Assembly (NCBI RefSeq): GCF_002083135.2
Contig: NZ_NBTM02000001.1
Coordinates: 62,001 to 126,000, forward strand
Origin: Aerococcus viridans
GTDB taxonomy: Bacteria; Bacillota; Bacilli; Lactobacillales; Aerococcaceae
Length of the DNA: 64,000 bases
Direction of reading: 5' to 3'
Under the pieces are notes generated by a model. That model was not told the origin of the DNA and made no database searches. It was given only the letters and a program-made list of their open reading frames with translations. Both the position numbers and the translations under genes were made by a program. The first letter of the stretch is position 1. Every line of letters starts with the position of its first letter. Of the stretch, positions 27,345 through 37,732 are shown one piece after another.

Positions 27345-29918
27345 TTAAAAATCTTCCGGTTTTAATCCATCCATCCCTATCATAGGGTCAATGGCATTCG
27401 TTAAAACCAATTCGGCAGTGAGTTTGAAATCTACCACTGCTGAACCAGCTTCATCACTCGCTTCTGTATCGCTATCGATAGTGGTTGACACATTTTCTGC
27501 TTGGTTTTCTTTACCGTCTTTATTGGCCTCGAGTTGAATGCTAGTTACCGTAGAATTTTCACTCTTAGATTCTTTGCTGTCAGCATCATTTTCCTCTTTG
27601 TCCTCTATTTCCGCTGCAACCGCCGTTGCCATCCGTTCATCAATATCCACAGCTTCCATTAAAAAGTCTTTCAGCTGGGTTTGCCGGCTAGCATCCACAT
27701 TTTGAATAGCCGTTTGGAAGGCTTGCGGTTCACCACACATAATCAAGGACTGCTTCGCCCGAGTAATTCCTGTATATAATAAATTCCGCTTCAGCATCCG
27801 GTGGTGTTGCGGCACTAAAGGTACAATGACAATCGGAAATTCTGACCCCTGCGACTTATGGATGGACGTACAGTAAGCCAGCGTAATTTCATTAAAGTCA
27901 TTACGTTCATACGTCACTTCAACCTCGTCAAATTGGACCACAATCTGGTCCACCTTGTTAGTCGTCTCCTTGGCAAAAAAGATAGCCACTATTTCCCCTA
28001 AGTCTCCATTAAAGACGTTTTTCTCGGCTTGGTTTTTCAGCTGCAAGACCTTGTCCCCAACTCGGAAGGTCTGTTCAAAATAGACGAGCTCCCGGCGTTT
28101 GCCGTCGTCATTAGGGTTTAAAACAGCCTGCAACCGTTCATTAATATGGTTGATCCCAGCCTGTCCTTTATAAAGTGGTGCTAGGACTTGAACGTCTCGT
28201 TTTTGATAGCCTTTGTCAACAGCCCGCTTAGCCACAATAGCTACTAAGTCTGCAATTTGATTCGCCTGCACCTTGAAGAATGATCGGTCACGTTGGTTCA
28301 TCATCAAGTCTTTTGGGACAATCCCCTGTTTAATCTGGTGAGCTAATTGGACAATGGTCGACTGGTTTTTCTGACGGTAGATTTCATCTAATTCGCGTGT
28401 TTTAACCGTTTGTGATGACAACAAATCAGCTAATACTTGACCAGGACCCACTGAAGCTAACTGGTCTTTATCCCCCACAAAAATGACTTGCATAAACGAA
28501 GGGACACTCGAAAGTAATTTATAGGCAAGCCATGTATCCACCATGGACATTTCGTCAATAATCAATAAGTCAGTTTCTAGCTGCATGCCTGACTCTTCGC
28601 CGTCTTCGCTGTCATCCTCTTCACCTGTTAAACCAAGTAAACGGTGAATAGTTGATGCTGGCAGATGGATCATTTCAGTCATTCGTTTAGCGGCTCGTCC
28701 TGTTGGGGCGGCTAAAGAAATTGGAAAGGCACCTGGGTCATATTCTTCTACATTTAAGGAAATATTATTTAAACGAGCATACAATTGGACGATGCCGTTT
28801 AATACCGTTGTCTTACCTGTCCCTGGTCCCCCAGTTAAGATAAACATTTTGGAAGTTAACGCCTCTTTAATGGCTTTCTTTTGAGCCTGTCCGTATGAAA
28901 TACCTAAGTCTTGTTCTAGTTTTTGGATTTCTTCGTCTAAATTAACACCCGGATATTGGGGTTGATACTGAGGTTGCTGCATTTGCCCCATCATTTTGGC
29001 AATACCCACTTCAGCAAAGTATAAAGTTGGCAAAGCAACTCGCCCTTCTTCAGATAAGATCAACTTACCTGTTTCATTCATATCTGAAATGGTATCTTGA
29101 ATGCGTTTGGCTTCAATAAATTGTGACTGCCCGTGCATCAAGACTTCTTGGGTTTTCTCAATCAGTGGCTGCTCCATCACAAAAGTATTCCCTGATTCAA
29201 AAGTGGCTAAGTTTAGGACAAACATGACACCCCCAGCAACCCGGACTGGTGAATCCAAGGGGAAGCCAATATTTAAAGCGATTTGGTCTGCTTTTTGAAA
29301 ACCAAAACCGCGGATATCGTCGATCAAAATATAAGGATTTTCTTCAATAATTTCGACCGCTTCGTTATGGTAGAGGCCATAAATTTGCCCAGCCAACCGC
29401 GATGAAAAGCCCATCTCAGCTAGCTTAACGAAAACTTGTTCATTCCCTCTTTGTTCAACCATCCGCTCATGTAGCATAGTTCTAGTCTTTTTAGACAAAC
29501 CTTTAACCACTTTTAAGGCTTCTGCATCATTTAAAATAGTATCAATGGTTTGGTCGCCAAAAGCATCAACAATACGACTGGCTATCGTATCCCCAATTCC
29601 TGGAAATTGTTCGGATGATAGAAAGCGAATTAACCCTTCTTTAGAAGTGATTTTCTGCGCTTCATAAGAAGTTACTTGGAATTGGACACCATATTTAGCG
29701 TGGTCCACCAATTTACCTTTAAAATGATAGGTCGTCCCGTCCTGGATAGTTGGGAAGTTTCCCGTCATCACGATTTCTTTTTCTGAATACATGGTATTGG
29801 TTTCGTCTATTTCAACTGACATTACCCGATAAAAGTTGCTTTCATTAAAAAAGAAGGTCGCCTTTACCTCACCTATGACATAATCTTCACTTGTTGGTTG
29901 ATTCTGATTTTGTCGCAT
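27345..29918 (-). CDS. recD2: RecD2-type ATP-dependent DNA helicase
   Basis: 5'-to-3' superfamily 1B helicase of DNA repair acting without RecBC. The 857-aa protein has an N-terminal OB-like/HhH region (GIGDTIASRIVDAFG and FGFQKADQIA), Walker A TGGPGTGKTTVLNG (about residues 362-375), Walker B LLIIDEMSMVD, and motif VI-like YTGITRAKQSLIMCG. The core ends near residue 745; an acidic, Ser/Asn-rich linker of about 80 residues follows, and the protein closes with DPMIGMDGLKPEDF, a tail I recognise from other RecD2 proteins. The linker is the odd part. Confidence 0.95.
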   Translation of the reverse strand: MRQNQNQPTSEDYVIGEVKATFFFNESNFYRVMSVEIDETNTMYSEKEIVMTGNFPTIQDGTTYHFKGKLVDHAKYGVQFQVTSYEAQKITSKEGLIRFLSSEQFPGIGDTIASRIVDAFGDQTIDTILNDAEALKVVKGLSKKTRTMLHERMVEQRGNEQVFVKLAEMGFSSRLAGQIYGLYHNEAVEIIEENPYILIDDIRGFGFQKADQIALNIGFPLDSPVRVAGGVMFVLNLATFESGNTFVMEQPLIEKTQEVLMHGQSQFIEAKRIQDTISDMNETGKLILSEEGRVALPTLYFAEVGIAKMMGQMQQPQYQPQYPGVNLDEEIQKLEQDLGISYGQAQKKAIKEALTSKMFILTGGPGTGKTTVLNGIVQLYARLNNISLNVEEYDPGAFPISLAAPTGRAAKRMTEMIHLPASTIHRLLGLTGEEDDSEDGEESGMQLETDLLIIDEMSMVDTWLAYKLLSSVPSFMQVIFVGDKDQLASVGPGQVLADLLSSQTVKTRELDEIYRQKNQSTIVQLAHQIKQGIVPKDLMMNQRDRSFFKVQANQIADLVAIVAKRAVDKGYQKRDVQVLAPLYKGQAGINHINERLQAVLNPNDDGKRRELVYFEQTFRVGDKVLQLKNQAEKNVFNGDLGEIVAIFFAKETTNKVDQIVVQFDEVEVTYERNDFNEITLAYCTSIHKSQGSEFPIVIVPLVPQHHRMLKRNLLYTGITRAKQSLIMCGEPQAFQTAIQNVDASRQTQLKDFLMEAVDIDERMATAVAAEIEDKEENDADSKESKSENSTVTSIQLEANKDGKENQAENVSTTIDSDTEASDEAGSAVVDFKLTAELVLTNAIDPMIGMDGLKPEDF

Positions 29919-30029
29919 GTTGGCTGCTCCTTCCTCGTCTTAGTAATCTTACATATTATAGCATATTCAAGTAGTTCAGAATGGATAGATTTATAGGTCC
30001 CTAAGTCATTTTGCCTATTGAAATATAAT

Positions 30030-30064
30030 AAAAAAAAGACGTGACCATGACATCACGCCTCTTC
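30030..30064 (-). terminator. Intrinsic terminator of mnmA
   Basis: AGACGTGA and TCACGCCT arms around an 8-nt loop, followed on the minus strand by T7. Confidence 0.82.
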
Positions 30065-30103
30065 TATGTTAGTTTGAATTGTTTGAATAGTTGATTGAAG
30101 TGT

Positions 30104-31294
<1,191 letters not shown>

Positions 31295-31339
31295 TTAGTA
31301 GAGATTATAAAATCACAAGTACAGATTATACAGGCTATA

Positions 31340-31372
31340 GCAAAAAAAGCAAGCAATACGCTTACTTTTTTC
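31340..31372 (-). terminator. Intrinsic terminator after the DUF1831 gene
   Basis: AGCAAGC and GCTTACT arms with a 5-nt loop and A/T runs on both sides; ends the gshF-desulfurase-DUF1831 transcript before mnmA. Confidence 0.8.
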
Positions 31373-31394
31373 GAGTACATTTATCAGTTATAGT

Positions 31395-31739
31395 TTATAC
31401 AACTTCTTCAAGGATCCCCATAGTGACCATATCCGCTTGTAACCGTTCAACCGCTTCTTGCAGTGGTGCCATCGAATCGTTTTTATAAACATTCACCACT
31501 TGCATGCCGTTCAAATTGGTCACGGTCATAGAAAAACCATCAAGGCTGCTATTCACTTTCATTTTGAATAAAACTTCACGGCTATCATTAAATGATGCGG
31601 TTACTACGCGTTCGAATTCAAAGTTCCCATGTTTACCCTCTTGGAATCCGTAATCTCTAAGGGTATATTTCTTCACTGTATCCGCTAGTTTAAATTTCTT
31701 GCTAGCGCCTTTTAACTGGACACTTGCTGTCATTGCCAT
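31395..31739 (-). CDS. DUF1831 domain-containing protein
   Basis: Small (114 aa) protein of DUF1831, a Lactobacillales family with no known function. Landmarks are KKYTLRDYGFQEGKHGNFEF and VNSSLDGFSMTVTNLNG. The family's usual place is between a cysteine desulfurase and mnmA, as here, so a part in sulfur transfer is a fair guess by context only. ATG 31739 is chosen because GGAGGAG stands before it; the longer frame from 31766 reads through that SD. Confidence 0.82.
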   Translation of the reverse strand: MAMTASVQLKGASKKFKLADTVKKYTLRDYGFQEGKHGNFEFERVVTASFNDSREVLFKMKVNSSLDGFSMTVTNLNGMQVVNVYKNDSMAPLQEAVERLQADMVTMGILEEVV

Positions 31740-31771
31740 AATCTGCTCTCCTCCACTAGAAATCAAAACGA

Positions 31772-32902
31772 CTATTTAATTGAAGCAAAAATATCTAAAA
31801 TTTTATCAATATCTGAAAATTCAGTTGGGTCCCCAAAAGAAAGTCGTAAACTTTCTGCGATTCGTGGCGAATCCCCCCCGTACATAGACACAAGCACACG
31901 TGATGGTTCAAGTGATCCTGCTGTACATGCTGAACCTGCTGATAAGTAGGCATCTCTTAAGTCTAGTTTGATTAAAACTTGATCAGATGGGTGACCAGGC
32001 CAATAGATATTTAAGACATGGGCCAATTCTGCTTCAGCCGGACCATTGATTTGGAAGTCTAAGCCACGTTCCTGAGCGCCCTCCAAGAAATGTTGACGCA
32101 AGGCCTTGAAGTGGTCTTGGTGCTTGTCCATATTGTCATATTGTTTTTCGATTGCCTTAGACATGCCCAAAATTAAAGGTAAGGCTTCTGTTCCTGCCCG
32201 ATGTTTATTTTCTTGGTTACCCCCGCGTACATAAGGGGCAAAATCCGCCTTAGCATTACGGTAATACATAAAGCCTATTCCTTTTGGCCCGTATATTTTA
32301 TGGGCAGACATAGATAAAGCATCGATGTGCATTCTTTCGACGTCTAAAGGAATATTCAAATATGTTTGGACAGTATCTGTATGGAAGAAAATATCCTTTT
32401 CATGTAATAGCTCACCAATAGCTTGAATGTCTTGCAAGGACCCAACTTCGTTATTCCCGGCCATAATGGATACCAAAATCGTGTCTTTTCGGATGCTTGT
32501 TTTCAATTCTTCAAAGTCAATATGACCTTCTTCGTCGAATTCTAGATAAGTCACTTCAAAACCTTGTCTTTCAAGGTGACGCATAGTTTGGTAGACAGAA
32601 GAGTGTTCTGCAGCGGTCGTAATTAAGTGTTTACCCTTATCCGCTAAACGAGCAACAGTTTGGTTGATGGCTGAATCATTGGACTCGGTCCCACCAGACG
32701 TAATGATAATATCATCCGCATCAGCGTTAAGGGTACGCGCAATTTGTCTGCGGACACCCTCCACCTTCTGCTTAGATTCACGCCCAATCTTATACAAACT
32801 TGAAGCATTACCGAAATCATCATGCATGGCTTTTGTAATGACTTCAATGACTTCTGGGTCAACTGGCGTTGTTGCGGCGTAATCTAAATAAATGCCTTTC
32901 AT
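31772..32902 (-). CDS. Cysteine desulfurase, NifS/IscS-like
   Basis: PLP enzyme (376 aa) that takes sulfur from cysteine for tRNA thiolation or Fe-S clusters. It shows YLDYAATTPVDPEV at the start, the PLP-lysine motif SMSAHKIYGPKGIG (Lys about residue 200) and the active-site loop SAGSACTAGSLEPS with the catalytic Cys (about residue 325). Overlaps the gshF stop by one base (TAATG). Next to DUF1831 and mnmA, so the likely job is supplying MnmA. Family clade (IscS versus NifS/IscS2) cannot be settled by eye. Confidence 0.93.
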   Translation of the reverse strand: MKGIYLDYAATTPVDPEVIEVITKAMHDDFGNASSLYKIGRESKQKVEGVRRQIARTLNADADDIIITSGGTESNDSAINQTVARLADKGKHLITTAAEHSSVYQTMRHLERQGFEVTYLEFDEEGHIDFEELKTSIRKDTILVSIMAGNNEVGSLQDIQAIGELLHEKDIFFHTDTVQTYLNIPLDVERMHIDALSMSAHKIYGPKGIGFMYYRNAKADFAPYVRGGNQENKHRAGTEALPLILGMSKAIEKQYDNMDKHQDHFKALRQHFLEGAQERGLDFQINGPAEAELAHVLNIYWPGHPSDQVLIKLDLRDAYLSAGSACTAGSLEPSRVLVSMYGGDSPRIAESLRLSFGDPTEFSDIDKILDIFASIK

Positions 32903-35196
32903 TATTTTCCTCCCGTAAATTTTATTTTCTCTGGGAATAGGAAGCTTAACAGGTCTTTTGTAATCCGTTTCCCCTCTCCCATTGCTGGGTAAATATGCAT
33001 CATCATCATTGGGTTAAAGTTGGCTTCAATTAATGCATAGTTATCTGCACTTGCTGGCTGGTGAATGTCTTCAATCATTAGGTCTAATCCGGTAATATTC
33101 ACCCCTAAAACAGCCGCCATCTTCACAGCAATTTCCTTATAAGAATCATGCATATCGGCTAAGACTTCAATAGAATCTCCACCTGTTGAAATGTTTGAAT
33201 TCTCTCGTAAAATTACTTGTTGCCCTTCAGGCACCACATCCGTTGGTGTAAAGCCTTGTTGTTTCAAGGTATTCACTTCAATATCCCCTAATTGGATGAT
33301 TTCTAGTGGCGAACGGTGGTCCCGTCCTCGTTTAGGGTCTTTATTCTTTTCAGCGACTAATTCTTCAACTGTTGACTGACCATCTCCAATCACATTAGCC
33401 CCTACACGGTTGACAATAGACAGGACTTCCCCTTCTTGCACGTAAAAACGGTACTCAGTGCCAAATGCAAAGTCTTCGATTAAAACTGTATGGTCTTCTT
33501 TAAAGGCGATATCTAAAGCTGCTTTAAATTCGTCCGCCGTCGCGCCTTTCTTAAAGATTGAAATCCCAATCCCCATATTGGTTGATTTTGGTTTAATCAC
33601 AAAGGCCTTGTCTTGGTATAAAGCTGCTACTTTCATCGCTTCATCAAATTGGTTAAATTCTAAACTTTTTGGTACATGAATCCCGTGCTCGGCTAATAAA
33701 GCCTTAGTGACTACCTTATTTTCCATTACATAGTGGCCAATATAAGGGTCTTTGCTGGTAATGTTAGCATTCTTCACGATTTCTTTGTGGTTCTTGTATT
33801 CTAGACGAAGCATCTGGTCATTCCGGTCCAAAATAGCCATTTGGTAACCTTCTTGGATAGCGTCGAACATCAAGATTTGTGTGGATAATTCCATATCTTC
33901 AAAACCACCTAAAGCATAAGGTTTAGCCCAGGCTGACTCGTAGACCTCTTCCGCGAATTGACGCCCTGCTTCTAGGTAGCCATCAACATCTTTCATAGTC
34001 GTCATCATTTGGCCAGCTGGCGTTAATGCTGGGTCTTTCATCCGGTCTACCATTAATTGTGTCGTTTCAATAACTGATTGATCAGCTTCAATCGCCACTA
34101 ACATGTCTTGCATGTCTTGCAAAATAGCTAACCCTTCGTCCATAGCTTGCGTTTTTTGGAAAGTTTCTTCTTCAGCAACTTTAGTTTTCAAGTCAATCCC
34201 GTAATGAACATCTGCCATATCGGCATCTTTACAAGACCATACTAAGTACAAGATGAAGTATTTCATAAAGTCAATGTCAGTTGCTTTAATCCCGTAAGCG
34301 GCATCCGGTTGAATATCTAACAGTCTAAATTCTAGGTACTTAATCCCATTATTCAGTAAAGACCGGGCTTTGTTGGCACCACGTAATCGAACATTTGAGT
34401 AAAATTCTTTCTCAGCGATTAATCGGCCTTCAGTCACGTTGGCCTCTAATTGCGTCACATAGTCCTCTAAATTGTCATAAGTAAAAGTCACATCATTCTT
34501 ATTGATATATCCTAGACGTGAGTTTCGAATTGACCGCACTGGGTGTGCAAATTTATCTGATGGCACACGGAAAAAGCTGTCATCCGCAATTGGCGCCGCC
34601 CCAAATAAATAAACTAAAATCCACTGATAACGTAAGAAATTACGAGATAAACGTAGGTAGAAATCAGATTGGAAATCTTTTAGCGATTGGCTATTGCCGT
34701 CTACTTTTTTCGCTTCTTCATGGACTAGTTGAATGAAAGCAGGTGAAATCTGCATATTATAGTGAATACCAGAAATCATCTGCAATTTTTTACCGTATAC
34801 TTCTACTAAATAGTCCCGGTAGTCAACAGCAGCTGGATCTTCTAAATCTGCCACTTCAATCAAGTCATCCACCGGCAAGGCAGGTGGCATTGAGTATGGC
34901 CAGATCCGTTCATTCTCCGTTAATGACTCAATCGCCACTTCATGTATCGCTTGCAACCATTCCATGACATGGTCCGCAGAATAAACTGGTGGTGTCACCA
35001 ATTCTAATTGAGATTCCGCAAAGTCCCGTTGAATATAAAATGACGACGTTGACCCATCCACTTTTTTAGGGTGCGGGGTTAAGGCCAACTGCCCCTCAGG
35101 TGTAATCCGGTGACCCTCTCGTTCAATCCCTACCGATGCCTCTTTGAAGGCGTGGCGAATCTCTGCTTGTTGAATGAATGACTGTAACCAATTCAT
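32902..35196 (-). CDS. gshF: Bifunctional glutathione synthase GshF
   Basis: Fusion enzyme of 764 aa making glutathione from Glu, Cys and Gly. The N-terminal part (to about residue 450) is a gamma-glutamylcysteine ligase, with EASVGIEREGHRI and FAESQLELVTPP. The C-terminal part is an ATP-grasp domain, with FVIKPKSTNMGIGISIF and LIEANFNPMMMMHIYPAMG. Fused GshF is common in streptococci, enterococci and relatives. It is the first gene of a cluster running into the cysteine desulfurase with a one-base overlap, which couples two cysteine-consuming steps. Confidence 0.96.
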   Translation of the reverse strand: MNWLQSFIQQAEIRHAFKEASVGIEREGHRITPEGQLALTPHPKKVDGSTSSFYIQRDFAESQLELVTPPVYSADHVMEWLQAIHEVAIESLTENERIWPYSMPPALPVDDLIEVADLEDPAAVDYRDYLVEVYGKKLQMISGIHYNMQISPAFIQLVHEEAKKVDGNSQSLKDFQSDFYLRLSRNFLRYQWILVYLFGAAPIADDSFFRVPSDKFAHPVRSIRNSRLGYINKNDVTFTYDNLEDYVTQLEANVTEGRLIAEKEFYSNVRLRGANKARSLLNNGIKYLEFRLLDIQPDAAYGIKATDIDFMKYFILYLVWSCKDADMADVHYGIDLKTKVAEEETFQKTQAMDEGLAILQDMQDMLVAIEADQSVIETTQLMVDRMKDPALTPAGQMMTTMKDVDGYLEAGRQFAEEVYESAWAKPYALGGFEDMELSTQILMFDAIQEGYQMAILDRNDQMLRLEYKNHKEIVKNANITSKDPYIGHYVMENKVVTKALLAEHGIHVPKSLEFNQFDEAMKVAALYQDKAFVIKPKSTNMGIGISIFKKGATADEFKAALDIAFKEDHTVLIEDFAFGTEYRFYVQEGEVLSIVNRVGANVIGDGQSTVEELVAEKNKDPKRGRDHRSPLEIIQLGDIEVNTLKQQGFTPTDVVPEGQQVILRENSNISTGGDSIEVLADMHDSYKEIAVKMAAVLGVNITGLDLMIEDIHQPASADNYALIEANFNPMMMMHIYPAMGEGKRITKDLLSFLFPEKIKFTGGK

Positions 35197-35313
35197 ATGT
35201 AATCTAACTCCTCATCTACTCTTCTACCATCCGTATAGCAATGGTTGTTCGACTTATTTTATCATTAATGTGCCTGTCAGACCATTTTTCTGTCTTACTT
35301 TTTTATTGGAAAA

Positions 35314-35327
35314 CGAACGTATATTCG
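35314..35327. promoter_or_regulatory. LexA (Cheo-box)-like operator before rarA
   Basis: CGAACGTATATTCG; its reverse complement CGAATATACGTTCG differs by one base from the B. subtilis recA box as I recall it. It lies 20 bp upstream of the rarA -10, over the -35 region. Confidence 0.6.
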
Positions 35328-35344
35328 CTAACCTGCATTACCTA

Positions 35345-35353
35345 TGTTATAAT
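35345..35353 (+). promoter_or_regulatory. rarA: Extended -10 promoter of rarA
   Basis: TGTTATAAT (TG at 35345-35346, TATAAT at 35348-35353) about 35 bp before the start codon; no good -35 hexamer, consistent with an extended -10 promoter. Confidence 0.6.
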
Positions 35354-35387
35354 TAAGGGAAGTATAGTCAAGAGAGGAGCCATGTAA

Positions 35388-36659
35388 ATGCCACAAAACA
35401 ATCCCTTAGCCTTTCGCATGCGACCGCGGTCAATCGAAGAAGTTGTCGGCCAACAACATCTGGTTGGAGAAGGCAAAATCATTTTCCGAATGGTAAAAGC
35501 CATGCAATTATCATCCATGATTCTATATGGACCGCCGGGCATTGGGAAAACGTCGATTGCCTCAGCCATCGCTGGGTCAACGAAATATGCCTTTAGAAAG
35601 TTAAATGCCGCTACAGACAGCAAGAAGGACTTACAAGCGGTCGTTGAGGAAGCTAAATTTTCTGGCGGTATCGTCTTATTACTAGACGAGATTCACCGAC
35701 TAGATAAAACAAAACAAGACTTTCTACTACCTCATTTGGAATCAGGATTGATTACTTTAATTGGGGCCACAACTGAAAATCCCTTTATTAACACCAGTCC
35801 AGCCATCCGGTCTCGGGCCCAAATCTTTCAATTAGAACCACTGGATGAAGCAGATATTAAAACTGGTTTAGAACGGGCCTTAACCGATAGTGACCGCGGA
35901 TTGGGCAGTTTTCCAGTTGACATTGATGACAATGCTATCGATCACTTCGCCCATGCAGCCTTTGGTGACTTGCGGTCGGCCTTAAATGCCCTAGAACTAA
36001 GCGTTAAATCAACAGATGAAAATGCGGATGGCCGTATCCATATTACTTTGGATATCGCGGAAGAAAGCATGCAGATGAAATCATTCTCCCACGATGCAGA
36101 CGGAGACATGCATTACGATGTCATTTCAGCCTTTCAAAAATCTATCCGCGGAAGCGACGTGGACGCTGCTCTCTTATACGCAGCACGGTTAATTGAAGCC
36201 GGTGAATTAACTATTTTATGTCGGCGACTACTCGTCATAGCTTACGAAGATATTGGTTTAGCCAACCCACAAGCAACTGAACGAACGGTAGCTGCAGTTC
36301 AAGCGGCCAACCAATTAGGCCTACCAGAAGCTCGGATTCCTTTAGCAAATGCCATTATCGATTTAGCCCTATCGCCTAAATCCAATTCGGCCATTGAAGG
36401 AATTGACGCCGCCCTTGCTGATGTACGGGCCGGTAAGTCTGGTATCATTCCAAAACACTTAAAAGATGCCCATTATAAAGGGGCAGAAAAATTAGGTCAC
36501 GGCAACGAATATAAGTTTCCACACGCTTACCCTAACCACTGGGTAGCCCAACAATATCTACCAGATACCCTGGTTGGTAGACGGTATTACCAAGCTGGAG
36601 ACACCGGGAATTACGAACGGGCTTTAGCTGAAAATCGCCGTAAACGTGAAGGTAAATAA
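35388..36659 (+). CDS. rarA: Replication-associated recombination protein RarA (MgsA)
   Basis: AAA+ ATPase (423 aa) of the clamp-loader-like MgsA/WRNIP1 family that acts at stalled replication forks. Diagnostic are FRMRPRSIEEVVGQQHLVG, Walker A YGPPGIGKTSIA (about residues 46-57), Walker B LLLLDEIHRLDKTKQD, sensor-1 LIGATTENPF and the C-terminal tetramerisation region with LKDAHYKGAEKLGHG. SD AGAGGAG. A LexA-like box sits in its promoter region, and a probable 6S RNA follows it, as in B. subtilis where bsrA lies near yrvN. Confidence 0.96.
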   Translation: MPQNNPLAFRMRPRSIEEVVGQQHLVGEGKIIFRMVKAMQLSSMILYGPPGIGKTSIASAIAGSTKYAFRKLNAATDSKKDLQAVVEEAKFSGGIVLLLDEIHRLDKTKQDFLLPHLESGLITLIGATTENPFINTSPAIRSRAQIFQLEPLDEADIKTGLERALTDSDRGLGSFPVDIDDNAIDHFAHAAFGDLRSALNALELSVKSTDENADGRIHITLDIAEESMQMKSFSHDADGDMHYDVISAFQKSIRGSDVDAALLYAARLIEAGELTILCRRLLVIAYEDIGLANPQATERTVAAVQAANQLGLPEARIPLANAIIDLALSPKSNSAIEGIDAALADVRAGKSGIIPKHLKDAHYKGAEKLGHGNEYKFPHAYPNHWVAQQYLPDTLVGRRYYQAGDTGNYERALAENRRKREGK

Positions 36660-36713
36660 TCACTTATAAATATTAAATTTATAGTAATTATCGGCTTTTT
36701 CAGGTCCTAAAAC

Positions 36714-36742
36714 TTGAAATTATCCTCAAAAGATTGTATGAT
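36714..36742 (+). promoter_or_regulatory. Promoter of the 6S RNA
   Basis: TTGAAA (36714-36719), 17-bp spacer, TATGAT (36737-36742); predicted start near 36749. Confidence 0.75.
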
Positions 36743-36749
36743 ACTTATA

Positions 36750-36950
36750 AGAAGAATTCCTCTGTAGTGTTCGCGATTTCTTTACATGTGTTGACCGAAC
36801 AATTAGCTATCTAGGGGACTGCCAAGGTTTATGGATATAACGCCTCGTCACGAGGACTGTTGAAGTAGATATGTGGTTCCCACCTGTATATCAATGCGGG
36901 TTCAATACAGATAGATCTCATCACGGCACATAACGGAGCTCTTTTATAAA
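36750..36950 (+). ncRNA. ssrS: Probable 6S RNA
   Basis: A 390-bp gap after rarA holds no coding frame but has a strong promoter and a terminator. In between, the 5' end CTCTGT can pair with ACGGAG at the 3' end, the inner strands GTGT and GCAC continue the stem, and the 3' half has GGGTTCAATACAG and ACGGCACA blocks familiar from Firmicute 6S RNAs. A rod with a central bubble, closed by its ends, about 190-200 nt long and next to rarA, fits 6S RNA, which binds the RNA polymerase housekeeping holoenzyme. Identified by pattern and context only, not by a covariance model. Confidence 0.75.
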
Positions 36951-36962
36951 ATTAACTTTTTA

Positions 36963-36990
36963 GAGGATGCGTTTATCGCATCCTTTTTTG
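36963..36990 (+). terminator. Terminator of the 6S RNA unit
   Basis: AGGATGCG, TTTAT loop, CGCATCCT, then T6. Confidence 0.88.
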
Positions 36991-36995
36991 TTATG

Positions 36996-37043
36996 GAAAA
37001 AATCCTCGGAACTAATATTGGAGCATTAGCACCGAGGATTTTA
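36996..37043 (-). terminator. Terminator of the sorbitol operon
   Basis: AATCCTCGG and CCGAGGATT arms with T run on the minus strand, just past the aldolase stop. Confidence 0.82.
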
Positions 37044-37047
37044 CTCT

Positions 37048-37716
37048 CTAAATTTCAAATTTATTATGTATGTTGTTCCAGTCATTAGTAAATTGAGTCA
37101 CAGCATGATTAATATTAGCATCAGCTAAAAATGCATCAACAACATCCGTGCCAACTGTGACGAATTCTGCACCTGCTAAATTTGCCTTTAGAACTTGATC
37201 AACGTTCTTAAAACTGGCTGCCAGAATTTTAGTTTCACTATCAGTTCTTTTGATATTTTCATAAATATTACTAATAGCTTGGTAAGGATCAGTATTTAAA
37301 TTTGACATCCGATTCACATATGGCGCTAAAAAATCAGCATTTAATTCAGTTGCTAGAATTGCCTGAATTTCATTATAAATGGCAGTAGCCGTTATCTTAA
37401 CCCCTTGTGCTTTCAAAGTCTTAATCGCTGCGAGTCCGTCCTTATTCGCTGGGATTTTAATATATGTATCTTCCCCGATTAATCTTTGAATTGTCTCAGC
37501 ATCTTTTAAAATCCCTTCATAATCACTGGCAATTGTTTGAACATGCATAGATTTGTCGGTTCCTATGATTTCTCTAATCTGTTTGATATGCTGCGCAAAA
37601 TCAATTTTTCCTTCTTTTTTTAATATACTAGGATTAGTAGTAACCCCTTCAACAGGAAGGTATTTAACGTACTCTTGTATTTTTTCAATATTTGCCGAAT
37701 CAATAATTAATCTCAT
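37048..37716 (-). CDS. Transaldolase-family aldolase (fructose-6-phosphate aldolase-like)
   Basis: TIM-barrel class I aldolase of 222 aa, the short FSA/TalC length rather than full transaldolase. It has MRLIIDSANIEKI, GVTTNPSILKKEG (about residues 24-36), the Schiff-base Lys in YIKIPANKDG (about residue 85) and ILAASFKNVDQV. It is the last gene of the sorbitol operon. Whether it cleaves fructose 6-phosphate to dihydroxyacetone and glyceraldehyde 3-phosphate or acts as a transaldolase cannot be decided from sequence; either would process the product of sorbitol-6-phosphate oxidation. Confidence 0.88.
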   Translation of the reverse strand: MRLIIDSANIEKIQEYVKYLPVEGVTTNPSILKKEGKIDFAQHIKQIREIIGTDKSMHVQTIASDYEGILKDAETIQRLIGEDTYIKIPANKDGLAAIKTLKAQGVKITATAIYNEIQAILATELNADFLAPYVNRMSNLNTDPYQAISNIYENIKRTDSETKILAASFKNVDQVLKANLAGAEFVTVGTDVVDAFLADANINHAVTQFTNDWNNIHNKFEI

Positions 37717-37732
37717 TTGCTTCTCCTTAAAA

